From contig NZ_WFLM01000002.1 of NCBI RefSeq assembly GCF_009208775.1, positions 186,001 to 250,000 on the forward strand: a stretch of 64,000 nt of DNA. The letters are read 5' to 3'. This stretch comes from Silvanigrella paludirubra. GTDB lineage: Bacteria > Bdellovibrionota_B > Oligoflexia > Silvanigrellales > Silvanigrellaceae. Position 1 is the stretch's first letter. Every line of letters begins with the position of its first letter. Under the pieces are notes generated by a model, which saw only the letters and a program-made list of their open reading frames with translations, searched no databases and was not told where the DNA came from. The position numbers were made by a program, and so were the translations under genes. Positions 1 through 9,258 of this stretch are shown here, in pieces.

Positions 1-1511
1 TGAGTTGATTTTGGAATTATATTTAAAACATTTGGAATTGTTAAAGCAAAAACGGTTAATCCATTTCTTCTAAAATAAGAAATACGACCACCATGGCTAT
101 TTGCAACAAATTTAACAAAAGTTAAACCAACCCCAGTTCCTTCTAATTTATTAAACGTCATTCGCCAATCAAATATTTTGTCTTGAATATCTGAAGAAAT
201 TCCTCTTCCGTCATCAATAACTTCAATATAAAGTTCGCCATTATCATTTATTTTCCAATCTACTAAACAATATGAATTGCAAAAATAAATAGCGTTCCTA
301 ATTAAATTTTGAAGACATCTTTCAAGTTTTCCATGATCACAAAAAATGACAGGAGTTGTTAACGATGGGGAAACGATAATTTCAGAATTTCTTTTTTGTG
401 CAAACCAACTTATTTCAGAAACTAATTTATTAAAATCAAAAATATCATTTTTTTTATTTAAAAGTTTTTCTTTTTTAGGATCACGAATACTTTCAATTAA
501 AGAGTGCAATTTAATAAGAGCTAAATTTGATTTTTTATAAACTTCTTCATTTTTTATTGCCGTTTTATCATGAAGAAGTTCTTCAAAAACAGATAAAGGA
601 CTTTTAAGATCATGAATGATTTGAGAAACAACTTTGCCAGTATCTATATCATTTTGATGCCGAATCAAAGAATTCATCATTTCAAGTTTTTCGGCTTCAA
701 ATTTTTCAAGCTTTCTAAAGGACTTTAATAATGTTAATCTCAACCGCCTTATATGATTAAATTCAAAAATTTTATTTGATTTAAACATTGAAGAATTTAA
801 ACTATTCAAATTAAATTTCTTTAAGAAAATAAAAACAGGCGTAATAGCAAAAATAGTTATCAAAACATAAAGAACAAAAAAAATAAATATCACAATAAAA
901 TCAATATGTAAAGAGTTTTTTAAGAGATCATCACTAAAATACTGAAATGCCGATTTTTTTGCGCCAATTATTACTACAATATTTTCAGAATTTATATTTA
1001 TTTTTTTGGAAATAAAATAAGTATCAGGATATAAATTATTTAATCCAATTTCAGAAGATTTTTGTATAATAAAATTTGTTGAATTATTTTCATTAATATA
1101 CTTTAAATTTAAAGATTTTAATATATTCTTTTTTACTCCCATAGGAGTAGCTAAAAAATCTTCTTTTTCGTTTAAAAATAAAAAAACAGAATTTTCATCT
1201 AAATTATAAATTTCTTTAGACAATTCTGTAAGATTTTTATCTGAAAATGATTTTGTATTTTTAATTAATAAAGGAATTAACTTTTCTTGCTGTATCAGTG
1301 ATTTTTTCATTATATAAGACTGAGAAAAATCTATAAATCCATCTACACGATATTTTTTAGAAATTAAACTCAAGCCACCAATTATAATATATAATATAAA
1401 AATCCATATTAATATTGATCTAAAATATCGTTTAAAAAAGTGAATATTTAATTTTTTTGTAATTAAAATGTTACTTAAAATATTTTTAACAAATTGCTTA
1501 AATTTCAGCAC
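1..1511 (-). CDS. Sensor histidine kinase, C-terminus cut by window edge
   Basis: Reading the complement from 1511 gives an open frame of about 503 codons that runs off the left edge. It starts at GTG 1511-1509, preceded by an AAGGGGG-type ribosome site. Visible parts in order are a membrane helix near residues 25-50, an extracytoplasmic sensor region, a second helix near 200-230, and a dimerisation/phosphoacceptor segment with QIIHDLKSPL (His is the likely phosphosite). A HATPase domain follows, with N-box NLIRNAIYF, G1 DDGRGI and G2 GTGVGLTFVKF. It is a membrane two-component kinase. It is divergent from the T6SS arm starting at 1887, so it may regulate that arm, but this is inference. The response-regulator partner is not in view. 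The family call is firm; the stimulus is unknown. Confidence 0.9.
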   Translation of the reverse strand, partial: MLKFKQFVKNILSNILITKKLNIHFFKRYFRSILIWIFILYIIIGGLSLISKKYRVDGFIDFSQSYIMKKSLIQQEKLIPLLIKNTKSFSDKNLTELSKEIYNLDENSVFLFLNEKEDFLATPMGVKKNILKSLNLKYINENNSTNFIIQKSSEIGLNNLYPDTYFISKKININSENIVVIIGAKKSAFQYFSDDLLKNSLHIDFIVIFIFFVLYVLITIFAITPVFIFLKKFNLNSLNSSMFKSNKIFEFNHIRRLRLTLLKSFRKLEKFEAEKLEMMNSLIRHQNDIDTGKVVSQIIHDLKSPLSVFEELLHDKTAIKNEEVYKKSNLALIKLHSLIESIRDPKKEKLLNKKNDIFDFNKLVSEISWFAQKRNSEIIVSPSLTTPVIFCDHGKLERCLQNLIRNAIYFCNSYCLVDWKINDNGELYIEVIDDGRGISSDIQDKIFDWRMTFNKLEGTGVGLTFVKFVANSHGGRISYFRRNGLTVFALTIPNVLNIIPKST

Positions 1512-1886
1512 CTTACCCCCTTGAATTATTTAATTGCAATTTGTTTAAAAGAAACCTACTGATATTAAAGGAATTCCAGAGTCAATCACAAAGAAACAAA
1601 CATTATTTGAAACTATCTTGATAAATTATATGTATCAAGATATTTTTAATATTTTTTAACGCAAAGGTCTAAAAACGAATAGCTTCATTTAAGTCAATGT
1701 AATTACTATATATATTAAATTAATACGAAATAAATTAATTTAAAACATAAAATATTCATCTTGATAAATTATAAATTTAAAACTATAGTTACCTTGAGCG
1801 CCTTTTTAAAGGAGCTTATATAAGCTAATTTTTACATGAGTTTGTGTATATAGCTAGGTTTATTTAATTATCAAGTGGAGATTAGC
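1512..1886. promoter_or_regulatory. Divergent control region between histidine kinase and T6SS arm
   Basis: This 375-base AT-rich gap has no gene. It holds a perfect 10-bp inverted repeat (1614-1623 with 1633-1642) followed by T-rich sequence. The 16-mer ATCTTGATAAATTATA occurs twice (1615-1630 and 1758-1773). A perfect 14-base palindrome AGCTTATATAAGCT lies at 1813-1826, about 60 bases before the first T6SS gene. Operators or a terminator are plausible. No clear sigma-54 or sigma-70 promoter could be fixed by eye. Confidence 0.4.
1615..1773 (+). repeat. Direct repeat of 16 bases, two copies
   Basis: ATCTTGATAAATTATA is present at 1615-1630 and again at 1758-1773, with 127 bases between. The first copy is also part of the inverted repeat 1614-1642. 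Both lie in the divergent promoter region, as expected of regulator binding sites, though AT-rich DNA makes chance repeats more likely. Confidence 0.45.
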
Positions 1887-2587
1887 TTGCTAAAACTATA
1901 CATTAAAAAAAAAAGTCTGCTAAAATATTACGCATTTTAAGCCCTCTCGCAATTTTATTTTCGATTAACTGCACTAGTTTAGCTGATACTCCAAATGCTA
2001 CTAATACCTCAGGAATTGACTCAGTAAAAGGAAATATTGATACCGCTACATCTTCAGCAAATACAGCTAAAGAAACAGGTAATACAGTTAAAGAATTTAT
2101 CCCTAAAGGTAGCGATAATCCTGATGGAAAATCTTCTCCAAATTCTCCTCCTCCTAATTCCAACCCTCCTAGTAAACCTGGCGGGATATTTGATCGAATT
2201 TTTGGAAGAATTTGCTCAGTGCAAATAAATATACAGAGAGAAGCAAATAACAATTCATCAATTCTTTCAGAAATTGTTATTATTTATAAACCAGAATTAT
2301 ATTCACAAATATCTTCAATAACTGTGAAAGATTGGTTTACAAATACGCAAGCAATTATTGCATTAAAAAAATCGAATGATTTGCAAGTTTACCGTTTTGA
2401 AACGACTCCAGATTCTTTGCAATCATCATATTTAATTGATGTAAATTCAAGCGCAGTGGGTGCTTTTTTATTTAATAGATTGTCTAATAATTTAAATACA
2501 TACCCTGTTCAAATAAATCCATACAAAGATTTAAAGGTCAGTTTTTTTAATTTAGGATTTAATTACTTACAAGATTCGGAGAAATAA
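1887..2587 (+). CDS. TssJ-like T6SS lipoprotein, frame broken at an A10 run
   Basis: A TTG start at 1887 with GGAG seven bases upstream opens a basic N-terminus (LLKLYIKKKK). The frame stops soon after the ten-A run 1905-1914. One extra A joins it to the long frame ending at 2587. The joined protein has a hydrophobic export segment with a possible lipobox (LFSINC), a Pro/Ser/Asn-rich linker, then a compact beta-rich domain containing SEIVIIYKPE and GAFLFNRL. Position directly before tssK, export signal and domain size fit TssJ, the outer-membrane lipoprotein that anchors TssM. Sequence similarity to TssJ is weak, so that name rests mainly on context. The break may be a sequencing indel, slippage or phase variation; a GTG at 2219 could start only a signal-less fragment. 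Confidence 0.55.
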
Positions 2588-3172
2588 ATGGAAATAAATG
2601 CTTATCAAATACCGCCTAATAACGATATTTATATTCAACAAAATCTTGTAACAGATATATCTAAAAATACAGATTACGATAGTTTTCATATTTTTATGAA
2701 TCAAAGCATTAGCTATAAGCAAGTTCTTGGACAAAATTTATTTCCTACAACAACTGAAGTTGGAGTTGAATTAAATCATTATTTTCAAACTTCTATGTTT
2801 TGTAGTTATACATTTCAAAGCTTTTTTATAGACGATAAACAAAAAAAATTAATTGATAATTTTTGGTACTGCGGGAATGCACTTGCCGTTGTTCCATTTG
2901 CCTCGTCCGTAATTCATCCTAAATTCAAAATTTATGGTGGTGCAGGACAAGCCTACGGAACAGATAATACAAACTCTAAAGTACCAAAAAGTTTAGTTCT
3001 TTATTATTGGTCATTAAAACCTACTGCATTAGCTGAGTTTAATATTTCAGAAAGTTTTAAATTCTCTTTAGGAGCAGCTTATCAACTTGTTTTTTCAAAC
3101 GATTCAAGCGACTTAGCAACAAATACATCTGGATTAGAAGGAACAGCTTCTATTTCATATAACTTTAAGTAA
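2588..3172 (+). CDS. Small beta-barrel-like protein in the T6SS operon
   Basis: This 194-residue protein starts at the ATG immediately after the upstream TAA, in the same frame, with GGAG six bases before the ATG. It shows alternating polar/aromatic strands, glycine-rich turns (IYGGAGQAYG, KFSLGAAYQLVF) and an aromatic C-terminal strand ending YNFK, as in small outer-membrane barrels. Oddly, it has no signal peptide of its own, because the N-terminus is polar. It could be a cytosolic beta protein, or the C-terminal part of a fusion with the preceding exported protein. It is followed 16 bases later by tssK, so it is probably co-transcribed with the secretion genes. Function not recognised. Confidence 0.6.
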   Translation: MEINAYQIPPNNDIYIQQNLVTDISKNTDYDSFHIFMNQSISYKQVLGQNLFPTTTEVGVELNHYFQTSMFCSYTFQSFFIDDKQKKLIDNFWYCGNALAVVPFASSVIHPKFKIYGGAGQAYGTDNTNSKVPKSLVLYYWSLKPTALAEFNISESFKFSLGAAYQLVFSNDSSDLATNTSGLEGTASISYNFK

Positions 3173-3188
3173 TAAAAAGGATTTCATT

Positions 3189-4538
3189 ATGAAAAGTTTG
3201 AAAAACATTCCCGAACAAATTATGTGGCATGATGGAATGCTTTTATCTCCACAACATTTTCAGCAGGCTTTTAAACGTTCCGAAAACATCTATAAATATC
3301 AATTTTTTCAAAATATTCCCTATCCATTTGGAGTAAAAACTTTTACATTTGATGAAAATACTTTCACAAACGGGCTTTTAAAAGTTGAAGAATTAGAGTG
3401 CACTTTTCAAGATGGGCTAGAGTATTATTTTAATTCTAGCAAGGATAAGGAAACACTGGAGTTTGATCTAACCAAATACAAAGACATTTTATCTAAAAAA
3501 CCTGTGACTTTAGTAATTTGCTTGCCAAAAAACAAAACAAATAATTATATTTTAAACTCTTCAAATTCAAGATTCAAATCTGTAAATATCGATAGTTATT
3601 CTATTGATGAAAATACAGGTGAAGATGAAATTTACATTCCAAGAATTAAACCAAATGTTAGTTTTATGCTTGAACACGAAATAAGCTCAAACTTTATTGC
3701 AATTCCTATTGCTCAAGTTTATTTAGAAAATAGCTTTTATAAGACAAAATTATTCTGTCCGCCAACAACCTCAATTACACAAGAATCTCCTATTTGGAAA
3801 ATAAGCAACTCTGTTTGCTTATTGTTACGTTATAAAATACAAGATATCATTGCAGACATATATAAATTTGACAATGAAGAGTATAAAGGAACATTTTTTA
3901 ACAGAAGACAAGCCCTTAAAACAATGAAAGCTTGTTTACCTCGACTTGAAGCAAGTATACATTCTAATCAATTACATCCTTTTCAACTTTATCTTGAACT
4001 TTATAATGTATATGCTCATATTTCTTCCAATGATATAGATGAAAATCCTAAATCTTTAGTGCCTTATAACCACTTTAATTTATTAGAAACTTTTGAAGTA
4101 ATTAACAACTATATTATTGAGTATTTAGAAAGAGAAATTCCAACTGGATTTAATGTCACTAAAATTTCAAAAATTGACAAAAAATTCCAGTCAACTATTC
4201 TTACTAAAGAAAATACATTAGACAATAATACACATATTTTAATTGGACTTAAAAAAAGTTACTCTGTATCTGAAGAAAACTTTATAAATTGGATAAAATC
4301 TTCAATCATCTGTGAAGAAGAAAATTTATCAATGGTAGTTGAAAGAAGATCTTTAGGTTTATCTAGATCAATAATTGAAAAGTATGAAAATCTAATTCCA
4401 AAGAAAAATATATATTTGGTATATGTCAAACTTGATAACATTAAAAAGGATAAAATAAATATTGTTATTTCTTCAAGCGTAAATGAAAATATTCACTATT
4501 TACCAGAAGAAGTTATTATTTATTCTAGGAAAGCATAA
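3189..4538 (+). CDS. tssK: T6SS baseplate protein TssK
   Basis: This 449-residue protein has the hallmark TssK N-terminus, WHDGMLLSPQHFQQ near residues 13-26. Its length matches the family. TssK links the baseplate (TssF/TssG/TssE) to the membrane complex through TssL and TssM on the cytoplasmic side. Its stop overlaps the start of tssL by one base (TAATG), so the two are translationally coupled. The C-terminal half is divergent but keeps the family pattern of mixed strands ending near YLPEEVIIYSRKA. No defect is seen. Confidence 0.95.
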   Translation: MKSLKNIPEQIMWHDGMLLSPQHFQQAFKRSENIYKYQFFQNIPYPFGVKTFTFDENTFTNGLLKVEELECTFQDGLEYYFNSSKDKETLEFDLTKYKDILSKKPVTLVICLPKNKTNNYILNSSNSRFKSVNIDSYSIDENTGEDEIYIPRIKPNVSFMLEHEISSNFIAIPIAQVYLENSFYKTKLFCPPTTSITQESPIWKISNSVCLLLRYKIQDIIADIYKFDNEEYKGTFFNRRQALKTMKACLPRLEASIHSNQLHPFQLYLELYNVYAHISSNDIDENPKSLVPYNHFNLLETFEVINNYIIEYLEREIPTGFNVTKISKIDKKFQSTILTKENTLDNNTHILIGLKKSYSVSEENFINWIKSSIICEEENLSMVVERRSLGLSRSIIEKYENLIPKKNIYLVYVKLDNIKKDKINIVISSSVNENIHYLPEEVIIYSRKA

Positions 4539-5302
4539 TGAATTTAGCGAAACAAACTGAAACACCTATTAATGAAAATATAATACTTATTAGCCAAGAA
4601 GTTATTCATTTTTTCTTTAATAAGCTGAATGAAGTAAGTAATTTAAATAAAAATGATGATCCAGAGACTTTAAATGAAATTGTAACTCTTAATGAAAATG
4701 ACGTAAGTAATATTTCAAAAGAAATAGAAGAATTTATTTTGCGTAAAATTGATTCATTAAAAAAGAATAAAAAGTACTATGGAACAGATGTTTTAAAATT
4801 ACTTCATTTTGCACTTGTTTCGCTTATTGACGAAATGCTAATTACTTCAACTTGGCCTGGAAAAGAAATTTGGAAAAACTTGACACTTGAGAATAGAATA
4901 TTTTCTTCTAGCTCCTCTGGTGATTTGTTTTATGACTATTGCGATAGAATTCTTTTAGATAGAGATTATAAATATAGAGAACTTGCTATGTGTTTTTATC
5001 TATGTTTATGCTCTGGATTTAAAGGAAAATATCATTCAAATAATGACAATGATAAAGTAGAGCAAATTAAAACAAATTTATATCAATTTTATAACGAAAC
5101 AAACTTTGAAACTGAACCAGAACTCACTGGAGTATTACCAAGTATTTCCTATGAATCATCAAATATTGAATTTGAAATAAACCATAAAAAAATCATGTAT
5201 TCCCTACTCCTTACTAACCTTTTTCTATTTACAATATTCCTAGCAGCTTCAATTTATATCTGGTTAATTAATAATAATATTTTATCCAAAGGTATCATGT
5301 AA
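4538..5302 (+). CDS. tssL: T6SS membrane protein TssL (DotU/IcmH family)
   Basis: This 254-residue protein has the DotU core: LLHFALVSLIDEMLI followed by TSTWPGKEIWKNL and the FSSSSSGDLFYDY segment. A single membrane helix lies near the C-terminus (residues about 221-245, SLLLTNLFLFTIFL), giving the usual topology with a cytoplasmic body. There is no C-terminal OmpA-like peptidoglycan-binding extension, so any wall anchoring must come from elsewhere. It overlaps tssK by one base and precedes tssM by 23 bases. TssL works with TssM and TssJ as the envelope anchor of the apparatus. Confidence 0.93.
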   Translation: MNLAKQTETPINENIILISQEVIHFFFNKLNEVSNLNKNDDPETLNEIVTLNENDVSNISKEIEEFILRKIDSLKKNKKYYGTDVLKLLHFALVSLIDEMLITSTWPGKEIWKNLTLENRIFSSSSSGDLFYDYCDRILLDRDYKYRELAMCFYLCLCSGFKGKYHSNNDNDKVEQIKTNLYQFYNETNFETEPELTGVLPSISYESSNIEFEINHKKIMYSLLLTNLFLFTIFLAASIYIWLINNNILSKGIM

Positions 5303-5325
5303 AAGGTAACTCAAAGTAGGTAATT

Positions 5326-8300
5326 ATGTCACTCACGTTAATTTATATTTTTTTAGCATTAGTTTTATTTATAGTATCTATTTACTATTTGTTTAACTTG
5401 TGGAATCCGGATATTTCAAGATTTTTTTCAAATGAAAAAATTAAAACATTTTTATTTGATAGATACTGGTTTTACGAAAACAAAAAAAGATTAAAACAGA
5501 AAAATTTATTCATTATACTATCCCCTAATTCAAATGAATATTTACAAGAATTAAGCGAACAAATAGAAACAACTGAAATTTATAAATACTTTGAAGAATC
5601 AAAAAAAGTTTTTGAAATTATTAACATTAATTCCATAAATTATTTATTTTTTAATGACTTCTTACTTAAAGATTCTAAAGAAATAAACTTAATAAGACTT
5701 AAATTAACGTTAAGAAAAATATTAAAACTAAGAAAAAATAGCATACTTGATGGAGTTATATTTTTTCCAAATCAGCTCTCATTTACTAAGAAAAGTATTA
5801 ATTATAAAGAGCTATCTGAAGAAGCGTTTATATTATCAAAACTATATAAAGAAATATGTAAAAAACTAAAAGCCAAAATACCTTTATTTTTTATTGATAC
5901 AACTATTACTAATAATGTACCACCATTACATTTATACCCATTAATAAAGGATGAAAGCGATTCAAGCTCTGTATTCGGTCTTTCACATAGAACTCATGAA
6001 AATACAGAAGAACTAAATAAGGAAATTAAAAAAGCAATTGAAAGTTGTATTGCTTCTTATGAACTAAATTGCCAACACTTTTTATTAAACTTTGAAGGCA
6101 GTTCACAAGGTGATATCATACGTTTCTTCTTTGGTTTAAAATCAAGCTTAATTTCTTTCTCAAAAAACTATGTAGATTATTTCTATAAAGGCTTTTCATT
6201 AAAAGAAAAAGAATTAACCTATTCTCATTACATAATAAATATAAGTAGTTTTTATAAAAGAGATGAATTTAATGATAAAGACTCTCAATTATTTAATATG
6301 TTTAATTACATTTCTTCAAATTTAATTAATGGATCTCATACATCAAAAGAATTTATTAGAAATAAAATTTTAAATAGATATATTTTATCAGGACTTACCT
6401 TATTAAATATAGTTTTTGTTTCCTATGCTTTATTTAGTTCAACTTCATTTTTACAGCAAAAAAGAAGTATATTTCTAAATAGCTTTTCGGAATTAACTAA
6501 CTTTATTAATGGATATAATAAAGTAGACAAATCCGTTAATAATAATGAATTAATGCAAAACAAAATATGTTCTTTGATAAATAATTCCAACAAACTTGCA
6601 GCTACAAACTTCTACTATTCTTTATTATATCCTTCCTGGAATTCAGATGTAGGAAAAAAATATAGCTCTATATACAATGAAAAACTTGGTAACTTTGTAT
6701 CAAAAATATTAATTCAAAATTTTAATGATAAGGTTTCAGAACACTTAATAAAAAATAAATCTTGGAATTTAACCAATGAATCTGGTGATGAGATAATTAA
6801 AAATTTAGGGTTATTTGTTAAAGACAACACTCAAATAAATAGTATTTATAGTTTAATTTATTCTAATAATCCTCAAAAAGATACACAAGCTTTAACTCAA
6901 ATGGCTTACTTTCTCTATGGACTTGACTGTGGAAAAACGTTAGCTGAAAGAAATGTTTTTTCTGTTTTAGACAATAGAAATATCATTTCATTAGTAAATC
7001 CTAATTATACAGATTTCGAACAACAAACTAAAGATATATTAAAAAACTCATTACAAATATATTTTGATTATTACACTTCACATCACGAAATAACCGTTGC
7101 AGCTAAAAAAGTAAATGATAATTTACAGCTAATTAGAGATTCTTTAAATGATGATGAAAAATTATTAGATCCAAAATTTGTTCAAGATTTTATAGATAAT
7201 TTAAATCATTTAAATGATTCTCTTGTCAAAAATCAAGAAAGCTTAAAAAATACAAATAGTTTTTTTGGAGAAAATTTTGGCTTGTTTTTAAATAAAGTTG
7301 AAAAAAATCCAATTTTAGGAAAAGAGTTTTCTAATAAAACAATTATTGTTGGTAACCAAAAATTTGAAGACTTTAAATCAAATTTAAGTTCACTTTTACC
7401 AATAGGTGCTTCATTTCCAATTATTATAAATGATACAAAAAGTATAGTTATGAACCCATTGTTGTCACAAATCGCAATGGCACTAACAAAAATGAATTCT
7501 ATTTTAAGCCCAAATACAAATAGCACTCAAAATAGTACAGATAATAAAGCAATTTACTCTGATCTAAAATCAATTGCTCAAAACCTGCCAGCAAATGGAT
7601 TATGGCAAATTGATAATTTACAACCAGTTCTTCAACAAGGAAACAACTTTTTAGCTGCATTTAACTCAGTAAATCAGACTGTTATTCCAGAATCTTTGTC
7701 AATATTTTTCAATAAAGTGACAAAAAAAGAGAGCTATATTTTTTGGAATAAAAACCTATCAAATTCAATTAAAATATTTAATATAAATGATCAATTACCA
7801 AATCCATCAAATCCTCAACTAGATCCCAACATTCAAAACTTACAACTTTCAGCACCTATCTTAAAATCAATTTCAGATCTTTTACTGGCAAGCCATAATA
7901 CTGAAATAAATTCTAGTCTTGTTTCAATAATTAGCCAACAAATTGATAGACAGGCTAAAAAATATTCAAGCTTAATTAATAGTATGAATTTTTATTCTCC
8001 TATAAACCCTGATTTTATGACATGGAATGGAGACTCCTCAGCCGCTTATAATGCTTTTGGAGTTGGCTCTGATGAAGATCTTAAATTATATATCTCAAAC
8101 CAAAAAGCTTCTTTAGAACAGTTTTTTAATAAAAATATTTCTCCGATTCTTATTTCTAGAGCAACCTTTTTTAAAGACTCTATCGCAAATAACGATAAAT
8201 CAATTGAATATTTATTAAGTTTACAAGACTCTTTATCCCCTACTCCAAAAACAAATACTTTTGGATTATTTTCCAATTTTTTAACCACAACTATGTCAAC

Positions 8301-9228
8301 CCTTAGAACGGAAAGCTGCGCTAAATTTATTGCTCAACCTCCTGTGATTGGAAATAGCGACTTTTTTTCTAATAAACTAAGAAGTATTTATTCCCCTCTT
8401 GCAAAAAGATGCCAAAGCTTACTAATAAAGCAAGCTTATACAAATTATGACAAAATTGCATCTCAGTTTAACTCTGCAATTGCGAACAAGTTTCCTTTCC
8501 AGAGCAACTCAAAAACCATGGATAGCGCATCTATTGATGACTTAAATTCTTTGTTTACTGATTTTAGCCAGTTTCAAAAACAAGATCTTCCTATCTTAAG
8601 GCAATATAGCGCTTTATATCGTGGGAGACCTGAAATTCAGAACTTTATTCAGAGCTTAACTAATGCACAAAATTTCTTTAATATTCAAACTGATAAAGAT
8701 GGCAATTCCGTACCTGCGAAATGGAATGTAGATATTGATTTTAGAACAAATACTGATAGAGAAATATTAGGAAATCAAATTATTAACTGGTCATTACAAT
8801 CTGGTAATGAAATAATTGGGTCGGACCAAGGCAATATATCAAAAGGTAAATTTCTCTGGACATATTCAGACCCTATGCAGTTTTCGGTAACATTAGCGCA
8901 AACCTCTAAATATTCTTTAGATAAAATTTCCGAAGATAAAAATATCTTTATTACTAATAATACGATATATTTCAATGTGAGAAATCGCTGGTCTTTATTA
9001 AAATTTATTAATGACTATGCTGATTGTTCAAACATTAATTATTGCTTAAAAAACACGTTAAAGTTTGAATTACCTATTAATAATGATAAACAAGTTAAGT
9101 TCTTCATAACCTTGTATTTAAAGAATGCGAAAGGAATTAGGATCAATATCCCTAATTTTCCTACTTTAGCCCCTTATATTGAGAAAAAAGGAGCAAAAGT
9201 TAGCAGTGTAAGTGACAATCTTGAATAA
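5326..9228 (+). CDS. tssM: T6SS membrane protein TssM (IcmF family)
   Basis: A very large protein (1300 residues) downstream of tssL, as expected of IcmF. It has an N-terminal membrane helix (residues about 3-25), a cytoplasmic region, another helix near 352-373 and a long periplasmic part. The C-terminal section has the IcmF-like FLWTYSDPMQFSVTLA and NVRNRWSLLKFI, which resemble the TssJ-binding end of the family. The segment where many TssM proteins carry a Walker A loop reads LFIILSPNSNEYLQ, with no GxxGxGKT, so nucleotide binding looks lost. Start at ATG 5326 after a short AAGTAGG-type site. It anchors the apparatus across the inner membrane. Confidence 0.92.
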   Translation: MSLTLIYIFLALVLFIVSIYYLFNLWNPDISRFFSNEKIKTFLFDRYWFYENKKRLKQKNLFIILSPNSNEYLQELSEQIETTEIYKYFEESKKVFEIININSINYLFFNDFLLKDSKEINLIRLKLTLRKILKLRKNSILDGVIFFPNQLSFTKKSINYKELSEEAFILSKLYKEICKKLKAKIPLFFIDTTITNNVPPLHLYPLIKDESDSSSVFGLSHRTHENTEELNKEIKKAIESCIASYELNCQHFLLNFEGSSQGDIIRFFFGLKSSLISFSKNYVDYFYKGFSLKEKELTYSHYIINISSFYKRDEFNDKDSQLFNMFNYISSNLINGSHTSKEFIRNKILNRYILSGLTLLNIVFVSYALFSSTSFLQQKRSIFLNSFSELTNFINGYNKVDKSVNNNELMQNKICSLINNSNKLAATNFYYSLLYPSWNSDVGKKYSSIYNEKLGNFVSKILIQNFNDKVSEHLIKNKSWNLTNESGDEIIKNLGLFVKDNTQINSIYSLIYSNNPQKDTQALTQMAYFLYGLDCGKTLAERNVFSVLDNRNIISLVNPNYTDFEQQTKDILKNSLQIYFDYYTSHHEITVAAKKVNDNLQLIRDSLNDDEKLLDPKFVQDFIDNLNHLNDSLVKNQESLKNTNSFFGENFGLFLNKVEKNPILGKEFSNKTIIVGNQKFEDFKSNLSSLLPIGASFPIIINDTKSIVMNPLLSQIAMALTKMNSILSPNTNSTQNSTDNKAIYSDLKSIAQNLPANGLWQIDNLQPVLQQGNNFLAAFNSVNQTVIPESLSIFFNKVTKKESYIFWNKNLSNSIKIFNINDQLPNPSNPQLDPNIQNLQLSAPILKSISDLLLASHNTEINSSLVSIISQQIDRQAKKYSSLINSMNFYSPINPDFMTWNGDSSAAYNAFGVGSDEDLKLYISNQKASLEQFFNKNISPILISRATFFKDSIANNDKSIEYLLSLQDSLSPTPKTNTFGLFSNFLTTTMSTLRTESCAKFIAQPPVIGNSDFFSNKLRSIYSPLAKRCQSLLIKQAYTNYDKIASQFNSAIANKFPFQSNSKTMDSASIDDLNSLFTDFSQFQKQDLPILRQYSALYRGRPEIQNFIQSLTNAQNFFNIQTDKDGNSVPAKWNVDIDFRTNTDREILGNQIINWSLQSGNEIIGSDQGNISKGKFLWTYSDPMQFSVTLAQTSKYSLDKISEDKNIFITNNTIYFNVRNRWSLLKFINDYADCSNINYCLKNTLKFELPINNDKQVKFFITLYLKNAKGIRINIPNFPTLAPYIEKKGAKVSSVSDNLE

Positions 9229-9258
9229 AAGGTATGATATTTTTATAAAGGCTTAATT

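Noticed and set aside
1903..2253. Minus-strand frame of 116 codons opposite the TssJ-like gene
   Set aside because: Low-complexity shadow of the coding strand, Gly/Pro/Leu-rich by reverse reading of the linker; no ribosome site and no family pattern.
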